A DNA stretch of 64,000 nt from Actinotalea subterranea. GTDB lineage: Bacteria; Actinomycetota; Actinomycetes; Actinomycetales; Cellulomonadaceae. A program made the position numbers and the translations under genes. Location of the stretch: contig NZ_VTTP01000003.1 of NCBI RefSeq assembly GCF_008364845.1, positions 1 to 64,000 on the forward strand, written 5' to 3'. A model generated the notes under the pieces. It made no database searches. It was not told the DNA's origin and saw only the letters and a program-made list of their open reading frames with translations. Positions 27,049-34,226 of this stretch are shown piece by piece. Every line of letters starts with the position of its first letter. Within the stretch, counting starts at the first letter, position 1.

Positions 27049-27144
27049 GACGTCTCCTCGGTTCGCGGGGGAGCCACGCCGGCCCCCTCCTCGGCGAGGA
27101 GTACGGACCGCGGCCCCCGACGGTTCACCGCGTGACCGCACCCC

Positions 27145-29055
27145 TCACCCCGCGGTCGGGATCCACACGCGCATGGTGCTCGGCCCGCGGTTGGCCCACT
27201 CGCGGTACGGGATGAGCACCAGGTCGACCTGCCGCGACCGCGGGAGCGACACCGGTGGCCCGTAAGGCCAGGACGTGTCGTCGTGCTCGACGACCCAGCC
27301 CGACGCGCGCGCCCCGTGGCCGTGGTCCTGGAGCGGGACGGTCGTGTCGATGAGCACCTCGTCGACCTGGAGGTCGTCGGGCAGGTCCACCGACTCCGCG
27401 CAGAGCACGAGGGGTCCGCGCTCGACCGCGACGGTGCCGCGCACGGCGTCGACGCGGGTGTCGGCTGCGGTCAGGCGCGGGGCCACGGGCAGCTCGACGT
27501 GGATCTCCTCGCCCACCTCGAACACGCGCCAGAGCCTGGCGACGTCCGTGGCCGGTGCGCCGTCGACCGTCGCGCCCGTCGCCCACGCCGGGATGCGCAG
27601 GGCCAGCTCCCACGGCGTGTCGGCGGTCTGCGTGACCACGAGGACCACGTGCCCGTCCTCGGGGTAGCGCGTGCGCACCTCGAGGCCGACCTGCCGCCCG
27701 TCACCCAGCGTCGTGCTGATCTCGCACTGCGCGTAGTGGTGCAGCTGGAGGCCGTTGTCGGACGTCGTCGCGAGGTAGCCGCCCAGCGAGGCGAGCGTGC
27801 GTGCGACGTTCGTCGGGCAGCACGACACCTCGAACCACGGCGCACGCAGCTGGGCGAGCGCGCGGGGGCTCACGGTGTCCGGGTCGGCCGTGGCGCCGGG
27901 CACCCGCTTGTGCAGGGGGTTCGTGTAGAAGAACGCGCGCCCGTCGGCCGACGGCGAGGCCGCCACGACGTTGAAGAGCGTGCGTTCGACGACGTCGCCG
28001 TAGGACAGGTCGCCGGTCGCGAGCATGAGCCGCCACGCGACCATGATCGACGCGACGCCCGCGCAGGTCTCGCAGTAGGCGCGGTCCGGCGGCAGCTCGT
28101 AGTCGTCGCCGAACGCCTCGTCCTGGTGGTGCGAGCCCATGCCGCCCGTCAGGTAGGTGCGCCGCGCGAGGGTCGTGCGGTACTGGTGCTCGACGGCGTC
28201 CAGCAGCACGTCGTCCTGCGTCTCGACCGCGACGTCGATCGCCCCGGCCGCGAGGTACAGGGCGCGCACGCTGTGGCCGCGCAGCACCTCGGCGTCCCGG
28301 ATCGGCACGTCGTCCTGGTAGTAGGCGCGCCCGAACTCGATGTCCGGCAGCGTGCCGTGGCCCCGGCGGTCCACGAACAGCGTCGCCTGGTCGAGGTAGC
28401 GCCGCTCGCCGGTCGCCCGGTAGAGCTCGACGAGCGCGGGCTCGACCACCGGGTGACCGCAGACGCTCTCGATGCCGCCGACGCCGAACACGTCGCACAC
28501 GTGGTCCGCCGCCCGCCGGGCGATGGCGACGAGCTCGTCGTCGTGCCCCGTGCGCAGCCGCGCGACGGCGGCCTGGATGAGGTGCCCGTAGCAGTAGAGC
28601 TCGTGGCCCCACGCGAGGTCGGAGTAGCGCGGCTCCTGACCGGGCCGGCCGAACCGGGTGTTGAGGTAGCCGTCGGCCTCCTGCGCCTCGCCGATGAGAG
28701 CGGCGAGCTCGTGGATGCGCGCGTCGAGCCGTTCGTCACCGGTGCGGCCCACCTCCCAGGCCATCGCCTCGATGAGCTTGTAGACGTCGGAGTCGGAGAA
28801 CTCGCGCCCGGTGCGGGTCTCGGCGACGGTGCCGTCGACGGCGGCCCGGAAGTTGTCGATCCAGCCGACGCGCTGCTCCCAGTGGTCGCAGTGGTCGATC
28901 GACACCTCGCCGTTGATCCGCTGCCGCTCGGCCCAGAAGCCGCCCGTGAGGCGGACGTCGTCGAGCGGGAGGGGGGTCAGCGCACCGGTCGCGGGCACGA
29001 CGGGGCGCGCGTCGGCGAGCCGCGGGGCGGGAACGTGGTTGTGCATGGTGGTCAT
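27145..29055 (-). CDS. GH127-family glycosidase (beta-L-arabinofuranosidase-like)
   Basis: The 636-aa protein has the GH127 layout: an N-terminal LDDVRLTGGFWAERQRI, an alpha/alpha barrel, and beta-sandwich domains at the C-terminal end. Active-site elements include YCETC (E329, C331) and SCCPTNVARTLASLGG (C412, C413), corresponding to Zn ligands and the cysteine nucleophile of bifidobacterial HypBA1 by recollection. One Zn-ligand cysteine of HypBA1, two residues before the CC pair, is valine here (EVSCC). There is no signal peptide, so it works in the cytoplasm on imported oligosaccharides. The ATG at 29055 overlaps the permease stop in ATGA; it is the last gene of the ABC operon. Confidence 0.87.
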   Translation of the reverse strand: MTTMHNHVPAPRLADARPVVPATGALTPLPLDDVRLTGGFWAERQRINGEVSIDHCDHWEQRVGWIDNFRAAVDGTVAETRTGREFSDSDVYKLIEAMAWEVGRTGDERLDARIHELAALIGEAQEADGYLNTRFGRPGQEPRYSDLAWGHELYCYGHLIQAAVARLRTGHDDELVAIARRAADHVCDVFGVGGIESVCGHPVVEPALVELYRATGERRYLDQATLFVDRRGHGTLPDIEFGRAYYQDDVPIRDAEVLRGHSVRALYLAAGAIDVAVETQDDVLLDAVEHQYRTTLARRTYLTGGMGSHHQDEAFGDDYELPPDRAYCETCAGVASIMVAWRLMLATGDLSYGDVVERTLFNVVAASPSADGRAFFYTNPLHKRVPGATADPDTVSPRALAQLRAPWFEVSCCPTNVARTLASLGGYLATTSDNGLQLHHYAQCEISTTLGDGRQVGLEVRTRYPEDGHVVLVVTQTADTPWELALRIPAWATGATVDGAPATDVARLWRVFEVGEEIHVELPVAPRLTAADTRVDAVRGTVAVERGPLVLCAESVDLPDDLQVDEVLIDTTVPLQDHGHGARASGWVVEHDDTSWPYGPPVSLPRSRQVDLVLIPYREWANRGPSTMRVWIPTAG

Positions 29056-29876
29056 CCCTTCAGCGCACCGGACATGAAGCCGTTGACGTAGTGGCGCTGC
29101 AGCACGAGGAAGAGGATCACGCACGGCACCGTCAGCACGACCACGCCCGCCTGGGTGGCGCCGTAGTCGATGACCCCCATGACCTGCTGGCGCAGGTTGA
29201 CCAGCGCGAGGGGCAGCGGCTGGTTGTCTCCCCCGAGCAGGAACAGGGGGACCATGAAGTCGTTCCACGCGGCGAGGAACGCGAACAGCCCCACGGTGAT
29301 GAGGCCGGGCTTGACCGCGAAGAGCAGGATGCGGCGCAGCGCACCGAACGTGCCGCAGCCGTCGACGAGCGCGGCCTCCTCGATCTCCTTGGGGATCGCC
29401 TCGAAGGAGATGCGCATCATGAACATCGCGAAGGGCAGCTGGAACACCGCCAGGACGATGCCGACGCCCACGAGCGAGTTGCTCAGCCCGATGTTCTTGA
29501 GCCAGATCATCAGCGGGATCAGCAGGGTCGCGTAGGGGACCATGAGGATCGAGAGCGTGAGCAGGAACAGCGCGTCCTTGCCGGGGAACGAGAACCGCGC
29601 GAACGCGTACCCGCCGAGCGTCGACGCCACGAGGGTCACGACGACGGCGACGAGCGAGATCACGAGCGAGTTGCGCAGGTACGTCCCGACGCCGGCCTGG
29701 TAGTTCGCCAGGGTCGCGTAGTTGCCGAGGCCGAAGCCGTCGACCTGGGCCGAGCCGGCCTGGGGCGACACCGAGCTGATGGTCGTCCAGATGAGCGGGT
29801 ACAGCATGAGGATCGCCAGCCCGCCGGTGAGCACGTAGTACGGGGTGCGGGAGAGCCCGCGGGTCACGGAGCGCAC
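29052..29876 (-). CDS. Carbohydrate ABC transporter permease (MalG/LacG type)
   Basis: The GTG at 29876 with GAGGG upstream is preferred over an ATG 39 bases earlier that has no ribosome site and overlaps the preceding gene. The 274-aa protein has six transmembrane segments and the cytoplasmic EAA loop (ISFEAIPKEIEEAALVDGCG) that docks the ATPase. It ends YVNGFMSGALKG, typical of CUT1-family MalG proteins. With the MalF-type partner it forms the importer channel. The energising MsiK-type ATPase is not in the window and is presumably shared, as usual in actinobacteria. Confidence 0.92.
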   Translation of the reverse strand: MRSVTRGLSRTPYYVLTGGLAILMLYPLIWTTISSVSPQAGSAQVDGFGLGNYATLANYQAGVGTYLRNSLVISLVAVVVTLVASTLGGYAFARFSFPGKDALFLLTLSILMVPYATLLIPLMIWLKNIGLSNSLVGVGIVLAVFQLPFAMFMMRISFEAIPKEIEEAALVDGCGTFGALRRILLFAVKPGLITVGLFAFLAAWNDFMVPLFLLGGDNQPLPLALVNLRQQVMGVIDYGATQAGVVVLTVPCVILFLVLQRHYVNGFMSGALKG

Positions 29877-29886
29877 GGGTCGGCCC

Positions 29887-30834
29887 TCAGTCCTGGTCGG
29901 TGGCGCGCATGGCACGCAGCTGGAAGATGTTCACGACAACGAGGGCGAGCAGCACGATCACGGACAGCGCGGCGGCCATCCCGAGGTCGCGCTTGGACTC
30001 GAACGCCAGGTTGTAGACGAGCTGGACCAGGGTCATCGTCGACCCGTCGGGGCCGCCCTTGGTCAGGATGTAGAACTGGTCGAACGCCAGCAGCGACCCG
30101 GTGACGCACATGATCGTCGAGAGCGCGAGCGACGGCCGCAGCAGCGGGAGCGTGATGCGCGTGAAGATCTGCCACGTCTTGGCGCCGTCGATGCGCGCGG
30201 CCTCGTAGACGTCACCGGGGATGCCCTGGAGGCCCACGAGCAGCAGCAGCATGTAGAAGCCGGCGTAGCGCCACACGATGAGGACGACCGTGGCCCACAG
30301 CGCGCCGTCGGGCGTGCCGAGGATCGTCACGTCGCCGTCGGACAGCCCGAGGCGTTCGAGCAGGGGGGACACGGGCCCCACCTGCGGGGAGTACAGCGCG
30401 TAGAACAGCAGCGACGCGGAGGCGAGGCCCAGCGCAGTGGGCAGCAGGAACGCGGTGCGCAGGAAGGCGCGCCAGCGCGAGGACTCCTGGACGACCATCG
30501 CGAGCCCGAGCCCGAGGCCGATGAGCAGGACGGTCGCGATGACCGTGTACTTGACCGTGAAGCCGACGGCCGGCCAGAACGAGCGGTGCTCGAGGACCGC
30601 CGTGTAGTTCTCCGGGAAGTTCGTGCCCTTGTTCCCGCCGAGGAGCATCCAGTCGGAGCCGGACATCACGATGACGAGGACGATCGGGACGACGAAGAAG
30701 ACGAGGACGAGCGCGGCGGTCGGGCTCGCGTAGGCCCAGCCCTGGAACACGCGTCGGTCTCTGCGTTGACCGGCCGGGCGAGCCGCACGGGGCGGTTCGG
30801 CCACGGGGACCGGCACGGGGGTCGTTGTGGTCAT
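29887..30834 (-). CDS. Carbohydrate ABC transporter permease (MalF/LacF type)
   Basis: The 315-aa inner-membrane subunit has six hydrophobic segments after a charged N-terminal tail. The EAA loop reads GLQGIPGDVYEAARIDGA, matching the CUT1 pattern (EAA---G). It pairs with the permease encoded 10 bases downstream and follows the solute-binding protein gene by 85 bases. The transported sugar is probably an arabinofuranosyl oligosaccharide, judged from the GH127 enzyme in the same operon; that is inference. Confidence 0.92.
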   Translation of the reverse strand: MTTTTPVPVPVAEPPRAARPAGQRRDRRVFQGWAYASPTAALVLVFFVVPIVLVIVMSGSDWMLLGGNKGTNFPENYTAVLEHRSFWPAVGFTVKYTVIATVLLIGLGLGLAMVVQESSRWRAFLRTAFLLPTALGLASASLLFYALYSPQVGPVSPLLERLGLSDGDVTILGTPDGALWATVVLIVWRYAGFYMLLLLVGLQGIPGDVYEAARIDGAKTWQIFTRITLPLLRPSLALSTIMCVTGSLLAFDQFYILTKGGPDGSTMTLVQLVYNLAFESKRDLGMAAALSVIVLLALVVVNIFQLRAMRATDQD

Positions 30835-30919
30835 GACTGCTGCTCTCTGCTGCGCTGGTCGTCGGGCCGCCGTGGCACGGGCGCGTCGCGACCGGTCGGT
30901 CGCGACGCGCCCGCGGGGC

Positions 30920-32242
30920 TCACTGGGAGAGGATCTCGGTGATCGCCTCGGTGTCCTCGGCCACGGAGTCCGTGCCCTCGAAGACGGCGTTGCGCACGAG
31001 GGTCACCCAGGGGCTGCCGGACGCGTTGAACGCCTCCGCGAAGTACGGGGCGACCGGGGTGCGTCCGTTCTCGACGACCTTGTTCATGGTCAGCGCGATC
31101 GGGTCGGCCGACGAGTACTCGTTCTCCAGCAGGGACACGCGGCCGGGCACGTCGCCGGCCTTCGCGATGACCTCGAGCTGCGTCTCCTCCGAGAGCATCC
31201 AGGCCAGGAAGTTCCACGCCTGGTCGACGTGCTCGGAGTCCTTGGAGATGCCGAGCGCGTCACCGCCGAGGAAGGTCGACTCGCCGCCGTCGGCACCGGG
31301 GATGGGTGCGACGCCGACGTCGATGCCGGCCTCGATGGCCGCGGCGACAGCGGTGTTCGGGTACTGCATCACGCCGACCTCGCCGTTGGAGAACGGGGCC
31401 GTCCACGTGGCGCCCGTCTCCTCCTTCGAGCCCGCGCCGACGGCCCCGGACTCGACGAGCGACGCGTAGGTGTCGTACACGGCCTGCGCCGCGTCGTTGT
31501 CGACGAGCGCCGCGCTGCCGTCGTCGTTCAGGACCTCCTCGCCGGACGCCCACACCGACGGGAACCAGGTGAAGACGAGGCAGCCGCCGCAGTTGCCGCC
31601 GAAGTACGTGCCGGAGACGCCCGGCTTGTTGAGCGCCGCGACGGCCTCCGCCTGCTCCTGGAACTCGGTCAGGCTCGTCGGGCCCTGCTCGGGGTCGAGG
31701 CCCGCCTCCTCGTACAGGGCCTTGTTCCACACCATGACGGACACGTCGATGACGAAGGGGACGGTGTGCTTGGCGCCGTCGGCGTCGGTCCCTGCGTCGA
31801 TGTGGCCCGTCGAGACGTCGTCGACGAAGTCCAGGCCGTCGATGTTCTCGCTGATGTCGGTGAACAGGCCGTTCTCGACCCAGTAGGGCAGGCGCACGAC
31901 GTCGCCCGCGAGCAGGTCGGGCAGCTCGCTGTTCGTTGCGGCGCCGCCGACCTTCCCCTCCATGTCGTCGTTCGGGATGATCTCGAGCTTGACCTGGTTC
32001 TCGTGCGAGGCGTTGTACGCCTCGACGAGCTGCTTGGCCTGGCGCTCCAGCGGGGCGCGGGTCCACATCGTCAGCTCGGTTCCGTCGTCGAGCCCGTCGG
32101 CGGACGCGACAGCGTCGTCCGTCCCTCCGGAGCCCTCGTCGTCACCGCCGCCGCAGGCGGTGAGGCCGCCGATCGCCAGACCGGCCACCGCGAGGCCGGC
32201 GGCCAGGCGCACCGGTCGGGCGGAGAAGAGACGCTTGCTCAT
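30920..32242 (-). CDS. Extracellular sugar-binding lipoprotein (ABC transporter)
   Basis: The ATG at 32242 has GAGGAG upstream; an in-frame start 72 bases earlier is rejected. The 440-aa protein has a signal peptide ending in the lipobox LTAC, followed by GGGDDEGSGG, so it is a lipid-anchored family 1 solute-binding protein. The body has the expected TELTMWTRAPLERQA opening, VMVWNKALYEEAGLDP near the first hinge and AWNFLAWMLSEETQ in the second lobe. It captures the sugar outside and delivers it to the two permeases downstream. Control is probably by the divergent LacI regulator through sites at 32325-32348. Confidence 0.93.
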   Translation of the reverse strand: MSKRLFSARPVRLAAGLAVAGLAIGGLTACGGGDDEGSGGTDDAVASADGLDDGTELTMWTRAPLERQAKQLVEAYNASHENQVKLEIIPNDDMEGKVGGAATNSELPDLLAGDVVRLPYWVENGLFTDISENIDGLDFVDDVSTGHIDAGTDADGAKHTVPFVIDVSVMVWNKALYEEAGLDPEQGPTSLTEFQEQAEAVAALNKPGVSGTYFGGNCGGCLVFTWFPSVWASGEEVLNDDGSAALVDNDAAQAVYDTYASLVESGAVGAGSKEETGATWTAPFSNGEVGVMQYPNTAVAAAIEAGIDVGVAPIPGADGGESTFLGGDALGISKDSEHVDQAWNFLAWMLSEETQLEVIAKAGDVPGRVSLLENEYSSADPIALTMNKVVENGRTPVAPYFAEAFNASGSPWVTLVRNAVFEGTDSVAEDTEAITEILSQ

Positions 32243-32324
32243 CGTGTGCTCCTCGAACCTTCGTCGTCGAAGTCTCGGACGCCGCCGGGGGGCGGTGCCG
32301 CCGTTCCGCGCCACGCGAAGCAGA

Positions 32325-32348
32325 TTACGAAACGGTTTTCGGAAAACC
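32325..32348. promoter_or_regulatory. LacI-type operator region between ABC operon and regulator
   Basis: GGTTTTC-G-GAAAACC (32334-32348) is a perfect 15-bp palindrome, preceded by ACGAAACGG, which together make overlapping CGAAAC / GTTTTCG half-sites typical of LacI-family operators. It lies 92 bases before the binding-protein ATG and 110 bases before the lacI-type gene. Confidence 0.72.
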
Positions 32349-32458
32349 TATGGCTTCCCCGTACCGTCGTCAAGGGTCCCAAGGTCTCGGATCGGTTACC
32401 ATCGGTCGAAGGGTCCCGCGGGACGCACGCCGTCCAAGGCGACGAGGAGCAGGCAACG

Positions 32459-33487
32459 ATGCAGGCAGGAAGCAGTTCTAGCCCCAAGGTGACGACGCTG
32501 GCCGACGTCGCACGGCTCGCCGGCGTGTCCATCGCCACCGCGTCGAAAGCCCTGAACGGACGCAGCCAGGTTCGCGAAGAAACCCGACAGCGTGTGTTTT
32601 CGGCCGCCGACCAGCTCCAGTTCTCCCCCAACGTCCTGGCACGGCACCTGCTCTCCGGGCGCTCCGGCACCATCGGGCTCGTCACGCACGACCTCGAGGG
32701 ACGCTTCTCCATCCCGACCCTCATGGGCGCCGAGGACGCGATGGGCACCGGCCGCATGTCCGTCCTCCTGTGCGACGCGCGCGGTGACGCGCTGCGCGAG
32801 CGGCACCACGTCCAAGCCCTCCTCGGGCGCCGCGTCGACGGCCTCATGATCGTCGGCGCACGCCCCGACCCGCGGTCGTCCCTGGGCCGGGACCTGCCCG
32901 TCCCCGTCGTCTACGCGTACGCCCCCTCCGAGGACCCCGAGGACGCGTCGGTCGTGACGGACAACGTCGCCGCCGGGCGCATCGGCGCCGAGCACATGGT
33001 CGCGTGCGGCCGCGAGCGCATCGCCGTCATCACGGGCGACCCGACCTACGGCGCCGCGCAGGACCGTGTCACAGGCGCGCAGGCGGCGCTGCGCGACGCC
33101 GGCCTCGACATCCTGGGCGGCTCGGCCCTCTTCGGCGCGTGGAGCGAGGAGTGGGGCCGCAGCGCCACGGCCATGGTCCTGGGCCAGCACCGCGACGTCG
33201 ACGCGATCATCTGCGGCTCCGACCAGATCGCCCGCGGCGCGCTCGACACGCTCCGCGAGCGCGGTCTCGACGTGCCGGGCGACGTCGCGGTGCTCGGCCA
33301 CGACAACTGGGAGGTCCTGGCCACCAACGCCCGGCCCACGCTCACGAGCATCGACATGAACCTCGAGACGCTCGGCCGGCGCGCCGCCCGCCGCCTGTTC
33401 GACGCGATCGAGGGCCACCCGACCGCCGGCGTCGAGGCCGTGCAGAGCCGCCTCGTGCCGCGCGGGTCGACCGCGCCCAAGGCCTGA
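32459..33487 (+). CDS. LacI-family transcriptional regulator (first sugar cluster)
   Basis: The ATG at 32459 follows GAGGAG. The 342-aa protein has the LacI headpiece: TTLADVARLAGVSIATASKA with LNGRSQV, hinge VFSAADQLQFSPNVLARHL, then the periplasmic-binding-like core (about 65-335) with TIGLVTHDLEG, VDGLMIVG, AIICGSDQIARGAL and the end motif NLETLGRRAARRLFDAIEG. It is divergent from the ABC/GH127 operon and probably represses it until the imported sugar or its breakdown product binds. The frame continues open far upstream on this strand, but only this part is protein-like. Confidence 0.93.
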   Translation: MQAGSSSSPKVTTLADVARLAGVSIATASKALNGRSQVREETRQRVFSAADQLQFSPNVLARHLLSGRSGTIGLVTHDLEGRFSIPTLMGAEDAMGTGRMSVLLCDARGDALRERHHVQALLGRRVDGLMIVGARPDPRSSLGRDLPVPVVYAYAPSEDPEDASVVTDNVAAGRIGAEHMVACGRERIAVITGDPTYGAAQDRVTGAQAALRDAGLDILGGSALFGAWSEEWGRSATAMVLGQHRDVDAIICGSDQIARGALDTLRERGLDVPGDVAVLGHDNWEVLATNARPTLTSIDMNLETLGRRAARRLFDAIEGHPTAGVEAVQSRLVPRGSTAPKA

Positions 33488-33539
33488 CCGGCGCCCGAGA
33501 CCTCACCCGCTCGCGAGCCCTGGGAGACGGGCGGAGCGC

Positions 33540-34226
33540 TCACGTCTCGAAGATGTACCCCATGCCCGGCTGCGTGATGATGTGCCGCGGGTGCGCCGCG
33601 TCGGCCTCGAGCTTGCGCCTCAGCTGGGCCGTGTAGACGCGCAGGTAGCCCGTCTCGTTGCTGTAGGCCGGGCCCCACACCTCCTGGAGCAGCTGGAGCC
33701 GCGGGACCATCCGGCCGCGGTTGCGCACGAGCGTCTCGAGCACCGCCCACTCCGTCGGGCTCAGGCGCACCTCGGCACCCGAGCGGTGCACGCGACGCCG
33801 GGCCAGGTCGATCGTCAGGTCCCCCGCCTCGACGACGGCGTCGTCCGCGGCGTCGACGGGTGCGGCACGGCGCACGGCCGCGCGCAGTCGGGCCAGCAGC
33901 TCGTCCATCGCGAACGGCTTGGTCACGTAGTCGTCCGCCCCGGCGTCGAGGGCGTCGACCTTGTCCTCCCCGTGCTGCCGGGCCGACAGCACCACGATCG
34001 GCACGTGGCTCCACCCGCGGATCCCCGCGATGACGTCGAGGCCGCTCATGTCAGGCAGCCCCAGGTCGAGCAGCACGACGTCGGGGTGCCAGCGCGCGGC
34101 CATGTCGAGCGCCTGCGCGCCGTCGGTCGCGGCACCGACCTCCCAGCCGTGCACCCGCAGGTTGATGCTCAGCGCCGTGACGAGGCCGGGCTCGTCGTCG
34201 ACGACCAGCACCCGGTTCCCCGTCAT
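33540..34226 (-). CDS. kdpE: Response regulator KdpE
   Basis: The 228-aa OmpR-family regulator has a receiver domain (1-120) with acidic pocket VVDDEPG, phospho-acceptor aspartate in VVLLDLGLPD and lysine in YVTKPF. The winged-helix output domain (about 133-228) ends with the KdpE-type HIITQPGMGYIFET. Phosphorylated by KdpD, it activates the high-affinity K+ pump. Its ATG overlaps the kdpD stop by 4 bases, at the end of the kdp operon. The 19-bp direct-repeat motif upstream of kdp and the channel gene is a candidate binding site. Confidence 0.95.
   Translation of the reverse strand: MTGNRVLVVDDEPGLVTALSINLRVHGWEVGAATDGAQALDMAARWHPDVVLLDLGLPDMSGLDVIAGIRGWSHVPIVVLSARQHGEDKVDALDAGADDYVTKPFAMDELLARLRAAVRRAAPVDAADDAVVEAGDLTIDLARRRVHRSGAEVRLSPTEWAVLETLVRNRGRMVPRLQLLQEVWGPAYSNETGYLRVYTAQLRRKLEADAAHPRHIITQPGMGYIFET

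Noticed and set aside
30827-32458. Long upstream extension of the first LacI regulator on the + strand
   Set aside because: It is antisense to the sugar-binding protein gene and Arg/Val/Asp-rich. The LacI headpiece and GAGGAG site fix the start at 32459.
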